Part shown: in pieces, positions 1 through 9,804 of the stretch
Layout of the letters: every line of letters begins with the position of its first letter
Position numbering within the stretch: position 1 is the first letter of the stretch
Assembly: GCA_964560495.1 (NCBI GenBank)
Contig: CAZLMM010000028.1
Span: 1 to 64,000, forward strand
Reading direction: 5' to 3'
DNA length: 64,000 bases
Origin: UBA5069 sp964560495
GTDB lineage: Bacteria > Chloroflexota > Anaerolineae > Caldilineales > Caldilineaceae
Translations under genes and position numbers: made by a program
Notes under the pieces: generated by a model
What the model was told of the DNA's origin: nothing
Database searches by the model: none
The model's input: only the letters and a program-made list of their open reading frames with translations

Positions 1-49
1 GGTGATACAGACACTCTTTGGGGGGCATGACGGAGACGTACTCAACGCC

Positions 50-979
<930 letters not shown>

Positions 980-1031
980 GTCTACGTCCCCGACGTGTAT
1001 GCAACAAATGGCAGGGAGAGTACTGTCAGCC

Positions 1032-2018
1032 TCATAGCCCCTCCACCGTCTGACCCACACCCAGGGAGACGGCGCGTGCATAGACCACACTGGCGGTGAC
1101 GGCGTCTTGCATCGCCAGCCCCACTGACTTGAATAGCGTGATCTCCCCAGCCGATGTGCGCCCAACCAGCTTTTCGGCAATGACCTCGCCTAACTCGCCA
1201 ATGACATGTTCCGCTGAAATTGCGCTTTCTTCCAGAGGAATGAGAATGTCGCCTGCCTCACTGAGGGCGGCCTGGCGGCGGTCAACAAAAATGCGGCTGC
1301 GTTGGATTGTGGTCGTGTCTAGCTCGCGCATGGCGCGGGTGTATGCACCCACCGCGTTGATGTGGGCGCCGCTGCGCAGCCAGGCGCCGTCGAAGAGAGG
1401 CGTCTGGGCGTTGGTCGCCGTGCAGATGACATCAGCTTGTGCAACAGTGCGGCGTACATCGCCGGCCGGCTCAACGGGAATGCCCAGGCGTTCGCTCATG
1501 GCCGTGCAAAAAGCGAGATCCTTTGCGCCGCTGCGGGTGCTCACCCATACCCGGCGGACGGAGCGCACAGCGCACACCGCCTCTAACTGATAGGGAGCCA
1601 GTGCGCCGGCGCCAAAGAGCAGCACAGTCGAGGCGTCGGGCCGCGCCAGGTATTTTGTGGCGACGCCGCTGGCCGCGCCGGTGCGCACTGCCGTCAGGTG
1701 CTCGGCGTCCATGAGCGCCAACAGCCGACCCGTCTGCGGGTCATGGAGCAACAACACGCCCTGGATCATAGGCGCGCCAAAGCGGGCAGCGTTTTCGCGA
1801 TAGACGGTCACGATCTTGACAGTGAGCGCGCCCGGATCGCCTTCCACAAAGGCAGGCATGGAAAGGTGCAAACCGGCGTGGGGTGCAACAGACAACGCCA
1901 GGCGTTGGGGCATGGTTACTTCGCCCAGGGAAAGGCGGCGAAAGCCATCTTCCACTGCGGTCAGCGCGTCGGTCATTGCGAGAAGCGACTCGACATCACG
2001 GCGGGTCAAGATGATCAT
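1032..2018 (-). CDS. Ornithine cyclodeaminase / mu-crystallin family reductase
   Basis: The 328-residue product belongs to the NAD(P)-dependent ornithine cyclodeaminase/mu-crystallin family, which includes ornithine and lysine cyclodeaminases, archaeal-type alanine dehydrogenase and ketimine reductases. Visible signatures are the substrate-side stretch LMDAEHLTAVRTGAASG near residues 103-119 and the Rossmann loop GAGALAPYQ around residue 135. They are followed by the family-typical VWVSTRS and ADVICTATN blocks. The start at 2018 (MIILTRRDV) was preferred to an in-frame start at 2057 because the family begins near this point and the extra 13 residues look like non-coding sequence. It probably shares a transcript with the mevalonate kinase gene downstream. 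The exact substrate cannot be read from sequence; amino acid catabolism or cyclic imine reduction are both possible. Confidence 0.88.
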   Translation of the reverse strand: MIILTRRDVESLLAMTDALTAVEDGFRRLSLGEVTMPQRLALSVAPHAGLHLSMPAFVEGDPGALTVKIVTVYRENAARFGAPMIQGVLLLHDPQTGRLLALMDAEHLTAVRTGAASGVATKYLARPDASTVLLFGAGALAPYQLEAVCAVRSVRRVWVSTRSGAKDLAFCTAMSERLGIPVEPAGDVRRTVAQADVICTATNAQTPLFDGAWLRSGAHINAVGAYTRAMRELDTTTIQRSRIFVDRRQAALSEAGDILIPLEESAISAEHVIGELGEVIAEKLVGRTSAGEITLFKSVGLAMQDAVTASVVYARAVSLGVGQTVEGL

Positions 2019-2027
2019 GATGAGTTC

Positions 2028-2057
2028 AATTGTCAACGATCGCTGGTTAATTGTCAA
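2028..2057. promoter_or_regulatory. Direct repeat AATTGTCAA x2, possible operator
   Basis: Two exact copies of AATTGTCAA lie at 2028-2036 and 2049-2057, 21 bp apart start to start (two helical turns), just upstream of the cyclodeaminase-family start at 2018. The spacing fits a same-face dimer binding site, but this is inference only. The rest of the 389-bp gap between the divergent genes (2019-2407) holds no ORF I can support, only the candidate promoter listed separately. Confidence 0.3.
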
Positions 2058-2327
2058 TCAACAGCGGGCCTGTCTCGTTTGGGCGGCGGAAAAAGGTGAG
2101 GATCACGCGGATCTTGTGGGGTTACGCGCCGGGGACGGGCAGGCTCGCATGTGCTCAGCCAGATTACTTCTCGCCCGTCCCTGGCGCGTGAGACGCGACC
2201 ACCTGAATTCCGGTTGACCAAAGATAGGATGATGTGGCGCTACACAGAGTTTTCAGAGTCTCAAATAGCGAGCGAGTCGCCAATACGCAACATAGCTATC
2301 GCCATCGAGCCGAAAGAACCTGGCCGT

Positions 2328-2357
2328 TTGTTCTGTACCTTGCCCATCTGCTATACT
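2328..2357 (+). promoter_or_regulatory. Candidate sigma70-type promoter of the CapA-like gene
   Basis: A TATACT -10 hexamer at 2352-2357 (5 of 6 consensus) is preceded, with an 18-bp spacer, by a weak TTGTTC -35 at 2328-2333. Transcription would begin near 2364, leaving a leader of about 45 nt before the ATG at 2408. Only hexamer matching supports this. Confidence 0.35.
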
Positions 2358-2407
2358 CACCTGCTGGAATGAGGAAAGTTTCGCTACCATCGAAGGATGT
2401 CACTCGA

Positions 2408-4222
2408 ATGCACCGCCTTTTTCACACCACATCTTTGTCCATCTTGTTCGTGTTCATGGCGATTCTCGCCGTTGGCTGCGTTGCACAACCTCTTGCTGCG
2501 CCAGGCGCCCCACAGGCCACTACAGAGGGTCCCCTACCGCCAGCGTCGGCGGGGCTGCCGGCGCTTGGGGATTCGTCTGCGTCCCTTGCAGCAGACGAGT
2601 CGGTTGCGCCGTCAGCGACGGTAACGACCACAATGGTGATGTTACCCACCCCCACACCATCTCTTCCTGTCAGCAACAATGATCAGTCCGACCCGCTGAC
2701 TGTGGCTGTGGATCGCGCCATGCCCGAAGAACTCGTCAGCGCGGCAATCCTCGCATTGAGACGCATCCCAGAGATAGCCGGGATCAATGGCGTGCGACCA
2801 GTGATCGCCGTGGATCAACTGGAGCAGGCAGATGCGCGCATCTTTCTTGGCGCGCAGGGTGGATCTGGCCTTCCCCTGGTGGAGCGTTACTTTAGCGTTG
2901 TGACGCCCTTCGACACCATCCAGGATGACATTACGCTGGCCGACCTGCAAGCGCGTTGGCAGGGAGCCGGCCCCCTCTACACAACGGAGGAAGGCGCTCA
3001 ATTTCTGCCAGCCATTCTGGGAGATGGCTCAGCCCAGGTCGTCCCCCTTGTCCAAATGAGAGAGAGACTCGAGACCGACCGCTCCGCTCTGGGAATCGTG
3101 CCTTTTCATCAGCTCGACCCACGCTTCAAAACGATCACGGTCGATGGTGTAAATGTGCTAAGCAATCAGCTCCAATTCGACCAATATCCCCTGGCCGCCC
3201 AGATCAAGATCGACGGACTTGGCGCAGAGGAGATGGCTCCAGCGCTCCGCGATGGCTTGCGCCCATTGGCGAACCGCGACCCTGGCAAACTCACTACCCT
3301 GGTCATGACCGGCGTCACGGCCATGTCGCGCGGTACAGCGGCGCGCATGGAGCAAAAGGGCTACACCTATCCGGCGGAGATCATCGGCCCCGAACTGAGC
3401 CTGGCCGACATTACCCATGTGAGCAACGAGGTGCCGTTCCTGGATGACTGTCGGGTCAACAACACAGAGAACAACTTGATCTTGTGCAGCCACACGAACT
3501 ACTGGGCTACGCTGGAAGCTATCGGAACAGACATCGTTGGGCTGAGCGGCAACCATGTCAACGATTTTGGCCGCGACGGTGCAGAGCGTTCGCTCCAGTG
3601 GTACAAGGATAACCAGATTCCCATTTACGGCAGCGGCTTCACTGAGGATGAGGCGTGCGCGCCGCTGCTCTGGGAACACAACGGCAACACCTTTGCGTTT
3701 GTTGCGGCGCTGGCTTTTGACCCGCCCGGCGCGTGGGCCACCTCTGAACTCCCAGGCGCATGTTACTACTACAACAATAAAGAACGGCTCATCGAGACCA
3801 TCCACGCCCTTTCGGAACGTGTGGATGTTGTTGCCGTAGAACTGCAATACCTGGAGACCTATGCGCCCTATCCCACCGGCGAGCAAGTGCTCGAATTTCG
3901 TGAGCTGCGAGACGCTGGCGCAGACATTGTCACCGGCGTGCAAAGCCATGTGCCCCAGGCGCAGGAGCCATACGGCGCCTTCGACCCGGGCGGACCGGGA
4001 ATGATTTCCTATGGGCTTGGCAATCTCTTCTTTGATCAGATGTGGAGCTGGGCGACGCGCACCGAGCTGATGGCGCGCCACACCATCTATGACGGCCGGC
4101 TGCTCAATACCGAGATTCTGACTGGGGTGTTGGAGGATTATGCTCAACCGCGTTGGGCTACGCTGGCAGAACGCGCCGACATCTTGAGCACCATTTTCGA
4201 CGGCGCGCCGCAACGACCCTGA
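2408..4222 (+). CDS. CapA family lipoprotein (PGA_cap metallophosphoesterase-like)
   Basis: The product (604 residues) starts with a signal peptide ending AILAVGC around residues 18-24, a lipobox-like site, so it is probably a membrane-anchored exported lipoprotein. A Ser/Pro/Thr-rich linker follows. The C-terminal half (about 310-600) is a CapA/poly-gamma-glutamate-synthesis domain: LVMTGVTAMSRG replaces the usual metal-site GD start. LSGNHVNDFG matches the NHxxDxG motif, and VQSHVPQ and SYGLGNLFF are also conserved. The middle region (about 100-300) resembles a periplasmic solute-binding or phosphate-binding fold, but this is a weak impression. Start 2408 was chosen because it begins the signal peptide and has AAGGA upstream; 2369 and 2234 are in-frame alternatives. 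The AMMECR1 gene follows with no gap. The role could be polymer assembly or phosphoester cleavage at the envelope; substrate unknown. Confidence 0.82.
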   Translation: MHRLFHTTSLSILFVFMAILAVGCVAQPLAAPGAPQATTEGPLPPASAGLPALGDSSASLAADESVAPSATVTTTMVMLPTPTPSLPVSNNDQSDPLTVAVDRAMPEELVSAAILALRRIPEIAGINGVRPVIAVDQLEQADARIFLGAQGGSGLPLVERYFSVVTPFDTIQDDITLADLQARWQGAGPLYTTEEGAQFLPAILGDGSAQVVPLVQMRERLETDRSALGIVPFHQLDPRFKTITVDGVNVLSNQLQFDQYPLAAQIKIDGLGAEEMAPALRDGLRPLANRDPGKLTTLVMTGVTAMSRGTAARMEQKGYTYPAEIIGPELSLADITHVSNEVPFLDDCRVNNTENNLILCSHTNYWATLEAIGTDIVGLSGNHVNDFGRDGAERSLQWYKDNQIPIYGSGFTEDEACAPLLWEHNGNTFAFVAALAFDPPGAWATSELPGACYYYNNKERLIETIHALSERVDVVAVELQYLETYAPYPTGEQVLEFRELRDAGADIVTGVQSHVPQAQEPYGAFDPGGPGMISYGLGNLFFDQMWSWATRTELMARHTIYDGRLLNTEILTGVLEDYAQPRWATLAERADILSTIFDGAPQRP

Positions 4223-4852
4223 ATGAACATGATGGATGAAGTAGTCTACGATTGTGGAGACGCTCACGCCGTCCACGGTGACCCGGCGCCGCTGCTCCTT
4301 ACCCCTCTCTCCGGCGAAGACAAACGCCTCCTTCTGCGCGTTGCCCGTATGACGCTGGAAGACTATTTGCGCGACGGAGCATTGGCGGAAATCGACGTTG
4401 AATCACCGGCTTTGCTGGCGCAGCGGGCAGCCTTTGTGACGCTATGGCGGCGGGAAACGGACGAACTACGGGGCTGTCGCGGCGAGTGCATCCCCCAGCG
4501 CCCTCTCATCGAGTCCGTCACTCTCATGTCTATTGCGGCGGCGGTGGATGATCCCCGCTTCCCGCCCGTCCAATACGACGAGCTGGCAAACCTGCGCATC
4601 GAGATCAATGCGTTGTCGCCGCCACACCCGATCCGCCCGGATGAGGTGGTGGTGGGACGACATGGATTGATGATCGTCCGTGGGCGACATGCGGGCCTGC
4701 TGTTGCCCGAAGTTCCTGAGCGATTTGGTTGGGAGCGAGTTGAATTTCTGGATGCGCTCTGTCACAAGGCAGGGTTGCCCCATAGCGCCTGGGCCATGCC
4801 TGATACGCATCTATTCGGTTTCGAGTCGGAAGCCTGGGCTGAGGAAAGGTGA
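4223..4852 (+). CDS. AMMECR1 domain protein (AmmeMemoRadiSam system protein A)
   Basis: The 209-residue product is an AMMECR1-fold protein. The hallmark appears as LRGCRGECIPQRPL around residues 82-95 (LRGCIG in most members), followed by SVTLMSIAAAVDDPRFPPV and the strand LRIEINALSPPHPI. The C-terminal VRGRHAGLLLPEVP and WERVEFLDALCHKAGLP blocks are also present. In many genomes this protein sits with a MEMO1-like dioxygenase and a radical SAM enzyme; neither partner is here. The ATG directly follows the TGA of the CapA-like gene, so translation is probably coupled, and the epimerase start lies one base past its stop. The biochemical role of the family is not settled; RNA or base modification has been suggested. 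Calling it an orphan system protein A is the safest description. Confidence 0.88.
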   Translation: MNMMDEVVYDCGDAHAVHGDPAPLLLTPLSGEDKRLLLRVARMTLEDYLRDGALAEIDVESPALLAQRAAFVTLWRRETDELRGCRGECIPQRPLIESVTLMSIAAAVDDPRFPPVQYDELANLRIEINALSPPHPIRPDEVVVGRHGLMIVRGRHAGLLLPEVPERFGWERVEFLDALCHKAGLPHSAWAMPDTHLFGFESEAWAEER

Positions 4853-4853
4853 G

Positions 4854-5792
4854 ATGACCCGAATTGTGGTGACGGGCGCTGCCGGTTTCATCGGCTCCCA
4901 CTTGTGCGAACGGCTCATTGCCGACGGCTATCATGTGGTCGGCGTCGATGCCTTCATTCCCTATTACCCGCGCCCGCTCAAGGAACGCAACCTGGCCGAC
5001 CTCCGCAAGTCGGAACAATTCACGTTCCACGAGATCGACTTACGCACAGCGGACCTGACGCCGGTCATCCAGGACGCCGACGCCGTCATCCATCTGGCCG
5101 CCATGGCCGGCTTGCTGCGCAGCTGGCAAGAATTCGACGACTATATGACCTGCAACGTTCTTGCCAGCCAACGCCTCCTGGCTGCGGCGGTCGATGCAGG
5201 CATCGGCCACTTTATCCATGCCTCTACATCGTCGGTTTATGGGCGCATTGCCACTGGCGGCGAAGACGCCCCGCTTGCGCCCGTCTCCCCCTATGGCATT
5301 ACCAAATTGGCCGCAGAACATCTCTGCCGCGCCTATGCCCAGCAGTACTCCCTGCCTATCACCATTCTGCGCCTCTTTTCGGTCTATGGGCCGCGTCAGC
5401 GGCCCGACATGGGCTACAACATCTTCATTCGTCGCATCCTCGCCGGCGAAACAATCACCGTGGATGGCGACGGCACAGACAGCCGCAGCAACACGTATGT
5501 GGCCGATTGTGTGCAAGGAGTGATGTTGGCGCTGCAACAGCCAGAGAAAAGCGTTGGGCGCACCTTCAACATCGGCGGCGGCGAAGAAGTGACCGTGAAC
5601 GAAGTGCTCACCATGCTGGAAGAGTTGAGTGGTCTTCCTGTACACGTCGTCTACGGTCCGCCCCGCCCCGGCGACCAGAAGCGCACGGCAGCAGACACCG
5701 CGCACGCACGCTCGCTCCTCGGCTACACGCCCTCCACTCGTCTGGTCGATGGGTTGACCGCCCAGCTCGAGTGGCAGCGCCGTCGGAGTTAA
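4854..5792 (+). CDS. NAD-dependent nucleotide-sugar epimerase/dehydratase (extended SDR)
   Basis: The 312-residue product is an extended short-chain dehydrogenase of the UDP-glucose 4-epimerase/dTDP-glucose dehydratase group. The nucleotide-binding GAAGFIG lies at residues 8-14 and the catalytic tyrosine and lysine are in SPYGITKLAAEHLC near residue 145, preceded by HASTSSVYG. FSVYGPRQRPDMGYNIFIRR and the NIGGG motif near 240 are typical of the family. The ATG at 4854 follows GAGGAAAGG and lies one base past the stop of the AMMECR1 gene. The run CapA-AMMECR1-epimerase suggests a link to envelope polysaccharide precursors. Substrate specificity (glucose, glucuronate or another sugar) cannot be assigned. 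Confidence 0.9.
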   Translation: MTRIVVTGAAGFIGSHLCERLIADGYHVVGVDAFIPYYPRPLKERNLADLRKSEQFTFHEIDLRTADLTPVIQDADAVIHLAAMAGLLRSWQEFDDYMTCNVLASQRLLAAAVDAGIGHFIHASTSSVYGRIATGGEDAPLAPVSPYGITKLAAEHLCRAYAQQYSLPITILRLFSVYGPRQRPDMGYNIFIRRILAGETITVDGDGTDSRSNTYVADCVQGVMLALQQPEKSVGRTFNIGGGEEVTVNEVLTMLEELSGLPVHVVYGPPRPGDQKRTAADTAHARSLLGYTPSTRLVDGLTAQLEWQRRRS

Positions 5793-5939
5793 GCCTGGCT
5801 TCAACATTTCCATGAACTCGCCTCCAATTGAGGGTTTGACAGCCCCCGTTTTTTGAGATAAAAACAACATAAATTCTCAAAATCCGTTTGCAACGAAACC
5901 CAGTATCGATCAGGTTGCCAGCAGGATCGGGATAAGCAT

Positions 5940-8048
5940 ATGTCTCCACGTTTGGCAGATCGTTTGGCCGCCGCGCGCCAGCGACGCTTTGTCGGTAGAG
6001 AAGCAGAGAAGTCCCTGTTTCAGTCTGCCTTGAGTGCGACCGAGCCTCCGTTTTATGTGCTCTATGTCTGCGGACCCGGCGGCATTGGCAAGACATCCCT
6101 CCTGCGCGAGTATGTGTCGCTGGCCCAGGAGCGGGGCGCACGCGCGCTGTACCTGGACGCCAGGAATATCGAGCCGACGCCGGAAGCCTTTCTCACCAGC
6201 CTGACGATTGCCCTGGGGGTGTTGCCAGGTGAATCGCCGGTGGACTATCTGACCACTGATGCGACGCGGACGGTGTTGATCATTGACACCTATGAGACGT
6301 TGACTCCCCTGGAAGTCTGGCTGCGCGACGTCTTCCTGCCCCAGTTGCCCAGCAGCGCTCTCGTCGTTTTCGCCAGCCGCGTCTCTCCTTCCGACGGGTG
6401 GCGCGCCGAGCCGGGCTGGAGCAGTCTTCTGCGCATTCTCCCCTTGCGCAATCTCACACCAGATGAAAGCCGGGCATTGCTCAAACTGCGCACTGTGCCG
6501 ACCACAGAACACGACCAGATCATCGAGTTTACGCACGGTCATCCACTGGCCGTTTCCTTGGTGGCGGATGTATTGGATCAACAGCCCGATGTGCAGTTTC
6601 AGCCCCAGAACGCGCCCGACATCATGCGCATGTTGCTCAGCCGACTGGTGCAGGATGCGCCCACAACCGATCATCGTGCGGCGCTGGAGGCGTGCGCGTT
6701 GGTGCGTCACATGAACGAGGCGCTCCTGGAAGCCATGCTGCAAAGATCGAATGTCCATGCGCTTTTCGAATGGCTGCGCAGCCTCTCGTTCATGGAGACG
6801 GGCCGCTACGGAATCTTTCCCCATGATCTGGTGCGCGATACACTGGCGGCTGATTTGCGCTGGCGTCATCTAGATTGGTTCAACGAACTGCACCGCCGCG
6901 CCCGTCACTATTTCCATGACCACTTGCGCCAGACCCAAGGTCAGAGCCAGCGGCGTATTCTCACCGAGTTGGTCTATCTTCATCGCGACAATCCGGTCGT
7001 CGCCCAATTCTTCGAGTTCAAGGTCAACGATGCAGTGTGGACGGACCTGGCGCATGCAGAGGACCTGCCAACACTGCTTGAGATGGTGCGCACCCATGAG
7101 GGGGAGGAGTCAGCGCATTGGGCCGAGTTCTGGTTTCAACGGCAGCCTGGCGCCATCCTCGTGATCCGCGACAACCAGCGTCTGCCCATGGGCTTTATGA
7201 TGAGTCTGTCGTTGAGCCGGGCGCAGCCCCAAGAGATCATGCTCGATCCGGCCACACGCATGGCCTGGGAGTATTTACAGCGCAATGGACCGCTGCGCGC
7301 CGGTGAAGAGGCGCTCTACTTTCGTTTCTGGATGGATGGCGCCGCCTATCAAGCGCTCTCCACGATACAGAGCCGTATTTTTCTCAACATGGTGCAGCAG
7401 TATCTGAATGTTTCTGGCCTGGCCTTCACGTTTCTCCCATGCAGCGATCCCGACTTTTACGCTGCGCCTTTTGCCTACGCCGACCTGGCGCGTCTGCCCG
7501 ACGCGGATTTCGCCAGCGGCGGCAGACGTTTCGGTCTCTATGGACACGATTGGCGCGTCATGCCCCCAGCGGCCTGGCTGGAGATGCTGGGCGCACGAGA
7601 GATCGCCGCGCCCACGGCGTCGCCCGGACAACCCATCCCCGCGCCAGCAATGAGTCAGCAAGTGTTGGTGCTCAGTGAGCCTGATTTTGCCGAAGCAGTG
7701 CGCGATGCGCTGCGTCACTTCACCCGCGCCGACGCCCTGCGCGACAACCCCTTGCTCCGTTCTCGCCTGGTGATAGACCGCACGGGTGCAACGGCGTCGG
7801 CCTCCACGCGCGCGCAAGCCTTGCAGTCGCTGATCCGAGAAGCGTTCGATCTGCTGCAAAGCAATCCGCGCCAGGCCAAGCTGCACCGTGCGCTCTACCA
7901 CACCTATATTCAGCCTGCCGCCACCCAGGAACTTGCCGCCGAGCTGCTCGATCTCCCCTTTAGCACCTATCGCCGTCATCTTAAAGAGGGGATTGAGAAC
8001 GTGACGGAAACGCTGTGGCAGAGCGAGTTGGGCGCAATCAACGTGTGA
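5940..8048 (+). CDS. STAND/AAA-type ATPase with C-terminal helix-turn-helix-like region
   Basis: The 702-residue protein has an ORC/STAND-type ATPase module at its N-terminus: RFVGREAE near residue 17 followed by Walker A GPGGIGKTSLL near 46-56, and Walker B VLIIDTYE around 113-120. A sensor-like arginine lies in VVFASRVSP. Helical and winged-helix-like segments follow to about residue 330. The middle part has no family I recognise. The last 60 residues include ELLDLPFSTYRRHLKEGIEN, which looks like a DNA-binding helix pair. This layout matches signal-responsive STAND regulators, and proteins of this type are common in Chloroflexota. The gene has its own leader (148 bp after the epimerase), so it may be monocistronic. 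Ligand and DNA target are unknown. No TPR or WD repeats are obvious, unlike many STAND proteins. Confidence 0.72.
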   Translation: MSPRLADRLAAARQRRFVGREAEKSLFQSALSATEPPFYVLYVCGPGGIGKTSLLREYVSLAQERGARALYLDARNIEPTPEAFLTSLTIALGVLPGESPVDYLTTDATRTVLIIDTYETLTPLEVWLRDVFLPQLPSSALVVFASRVSPSDGWRAEPGWSSLLRILPLRNLTPDESRALLKLRTVPTTEHDQIIEFTHGHPLAVSLVADVLDQQPDVQFQPQNAPDIMRMLLSRLVQDAPTTDHRAALEACALVRHMNEALLEAMLQRSNVHALFEWLRSLSFMETGRYGIFPHDLVRDTLAADLRWRHLDWFNELHRRARHYFHDHLRQTQGQSQRRILTELVYLHRDNPVVAQFFEFKVNDAVWTDLAHAEDLPTLLEMVRTHEGEESAHWAEFWFQRQPGAILVIRDNQRLPMGFMMSLSLSRAQPQEIMLDPATRMAWEYLQRNGPLRAGEEALYFRFWMDGAAYQALSTIQSRIFLNMVQQYLNVSGLAFTFLPCSDPDFYAAPFAYADLARLPDADFASGGRRFGLYGHDWRVMPPAAWLEMLGAREIAAPTASPGQPIPAPAMSQQVLVLSEPDFAEAVRDALRHFTRADALRDNPLLRSRLVIDRTGATASASTRAQALQSLIREAFDLLQSNPRQAKLHRALYHTYIQPAATQELAAELLDLPFSTYRRHLKEGIENVTETLWQSELGAINV

Positions 8049-8063
8049 CGTCCTCTCACCCTG

Positions 8064-8205
8064 GGCGTCAAGCGCCATCGTTCGCTGCGTCCCCGAATCA
8101 CTTCGCCCAAAATCACTCACTGCAGAGAGCACAGAGAACGCAAAGGAACGCTGTGGAATTTTCTTCGCGGGGGCGGGCGCTGAGCGCCATTGTTCGTTGC
8201 GCCCC
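8064..8205. repeat. Pair of imperfect ~31-bp direct repeats
   Basis: A roughly 31-bp unit beginning GGGCGTCAAGCGCCATCG at 8064 recurs as GGGCGCTGAGCGCCATTG near 8175. Both continue as TTCG(C/T)TGCG(T/C)CCC. Each copy has self-complementary ends (GGGCG/CGCCC). The 348-bp gap 8049-8396 therefore consists largely of repeats, with the hairpin element at 8210 next to them; no gene is visible in it. Confidence 0.6.
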
Positions 8206-8209
8206 ATTG

Positions 8210-8300
8210 CTGATTTCTGGGTGATGAACTCATGCTGGCACGCAATCTTCCAGGAGGCTCTCTAGCTTCCTGGAAGATGCGCGATTTGAATGTTTCACCT
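8210..8300. repeat. Dispersed hairpin element R1, copy A
   Basis: About 91 bp starting CTGATTTCTGGGTGATGA and ending GAATGTTTCACCT matches a second copy at 45722-45811. The centre is an inverted repeat, ATCTTCCAGGAGGCT pairing with AGCTTCCTGGAAGAT around a 4-nt loop with one G-U pair. The flanks are conserved as well as the stem, so it is a defined element rather than a simple terminator. Confidence 0.8.
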
Positions 8301-8396
8301 GGAGACCAGATTGAGCGGGGCCTGCCGCGGAGAAATTCGCTCAAATGTGGGCTAATATATTGGAATCTATGGAAATCTATAGTAGAGTAATCTTCC

Positions 8397-9704
8397 ATGA
8401 ATTGGCGGAGACTCATTCAACTTACTCTCGTTCATGTGGGCGTTTCCATCACGGTTGTGCCGGTGACGAGCACGCTCAATCGCGTGATGATCGCTGACCT
8501 CGGCTTCTCGGCTTTCTTCGTTGGATTTCTGGTTGCGCTGCCCTACCTGCTCTCGCCCTTGCAGGTGCTCATGGGCAGTTGGAGCGACCATCATCTTGTC
8601 TGGGGGCGTCATCGCTCGCCGTGGATCGTGTTGGGCGGCTTGATGGCTTCTTTTGGCAGCTATCTCACAGCCCACGCCGCTTATCTCATGGTGGACGATC
8701 CGCTCCTCGGTCTGATAGCATGTCTCGGCGCCTTCAGCGTGTGGGGAATGGGCGTCAACATCGCCTCGGTGAGCTATCTCTCCCTGCTCAGCGAGTTGAG
8801 CGAGGGGCATCCTGGTTGGCGCAGCCGCACAGTGAGCATCATGTGGACTTCCATGATTCTTTCCACCATTTTTGTCTCCATCGCTCTGTCGCGCATGCTG
8901 CAAGATTACAGCGTCAATGCGCTCTATACGGCGTTTGGCGCGGTGTGGATGGTTGCAACCCTGCTGGTGCTCGTCGGTTCAGCTGGCGTGGAGCCGGCCG
9001 CAGACGCCAGCCGAACTGTCAGAAATCAATCCAACAATCCCCTCTCTGCCTTTCGGGTGGTGGCGGCAAACCCCACAGCGCTGCGCTTCTTCGTCTACCT
9101 GCTCCTGGTCCTCGTCAGCATCCATGCGCAAGATGTGCTGCTAGAGCCTTACGGTGGAGAAGTGCTGGGCATGTCCGTATCGCAAACATCACGTTTGACC
9201 ACCATTTGGGGCGTCGGCGTCTTCATCACATTGTTGGGCGGGCTGCCTCTTGTGCGTCGGATCGGCAAGAAACCCACCGCAAATCTGGGGGCGATCATCG
9301 CGGCAACCGGTTTCTCTCTGATCATTGGCTCGGGCGTCATACGCGCCCCGATGGGTCTCATGACGGCTGTCCTGATCTTGGGATTAGGCGGTGGGTTGAT
9401 GACGGTGAGCAACCTCAGTTTTATGCTCGATATGACCATTCCCCAGGCCGCCGGCCTCTACATGGGCGCCTGGGGCGTAGCGAACTTTGCGGGGCAGGCG
9501 CTGGGCAACATTATCAGCGGCCTGCTGCGCGATGTCATGTATGCGCTCACCGGCGACGTTTTCTATGGCTATGCCCTCGTCTTTGGACTGGAGATCGTCG
9601 GCTTGTTGGCGGCTGTCTGGCTCTTTGGCGCCATTTCAGTGCAGGCTTTCCAGCGCGATGCACAGATCACTCTGAACGATGTGCTGGCAGTAGCCGGGGA
9701 TTGA
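8397..9704 (+). CDS. BCD/PucC-family MFS transporter
   Basis: The 435-residue membrane protein has about twelve hydrophobic segments and matches the PucC/BCD branch of the major facilitator superfamily. The signature STLNRVMIADLG around residues 25-36 parallels the GTLNRVMI-ELG motif of phototroph PucC/LhaA proteins, and a MGSWSDHH-RHRSPWIVLGG segment follows in the usual place. Established knowledge: characterised members act in assembly of bacteriochlorophyll light-harvesting complexes or tetrapyrrole-linked transport. No photosynthesis gene is visible here, so its function is uncertain; tetrapyrrole or another hydrophobic solute is a guess. An AT-rich leader with TATAGT at 8378-8383 precedes it. 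The start is clear because the first transmembrane helix follows directly. Confidence 0.8.
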   Translation: MNWRRLIQLTLVHVGVSITVVPVTSTLNRVMIADLGFSAFFVGFLVALPYLLSPLQVLMGSWSDHHLVWGRHRSPWIVLGGLMASFGSYLTAHAAYLMVDDPLLGLIACLGAFSVWGMGVNIASVSYLSLLSELSEGHPGWRSRTVSIMWTSMILSTIFVSIALSRMLQDYSVNALYTAFGAVWMVATLLVLVGSAGVEPAADASRTVRNQSNNPLSAFRVVAANPTALRFFVYLLLVLVSIHAQDVLLEPYGGEVLGMSVSQTSRLTTIWGVGVFITLLGGLPLVRRIGKKPTANLGAIIAATGFSLIIGSGVIRAPMGLMTAVLILGLGGGLMTVSNLSFMLDMTIPQAAGLYMGAWGVANFAGQALGNIISGLLRDVMYALTGDVFYGYALVFGLEIVGLLAAVWLFGAISVQAFQRDAQITLNDVLAVAGD

Positions 9705-9752
9705 TGTTCCGCGAGACGCGTTGGGGATTACAGATTCCGGCGACATGACCGT

Positions 9753-9775
9753 TATAATCATGTTCAATCATGTTC
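9753..9775 (+). promoter_or_regulatory. Candidate -10 box overlapping a tandem 10-bp repeat
   Basis: A perfect TATAAT lies at 9753-9758, and the 10-mer AATCATGTTC is repeated in tandem at 9756-9775, immediately downstream. The -35 region is weak. The arrangement resembles an operator overlapping the transcription start of the small gene at 9805; it is inferred only from sequence. Confidence 0.4.
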
Positions 9776-9804
9776 ATCGTCGAAACTACTGCCGGAGGAT
9801 GTCC

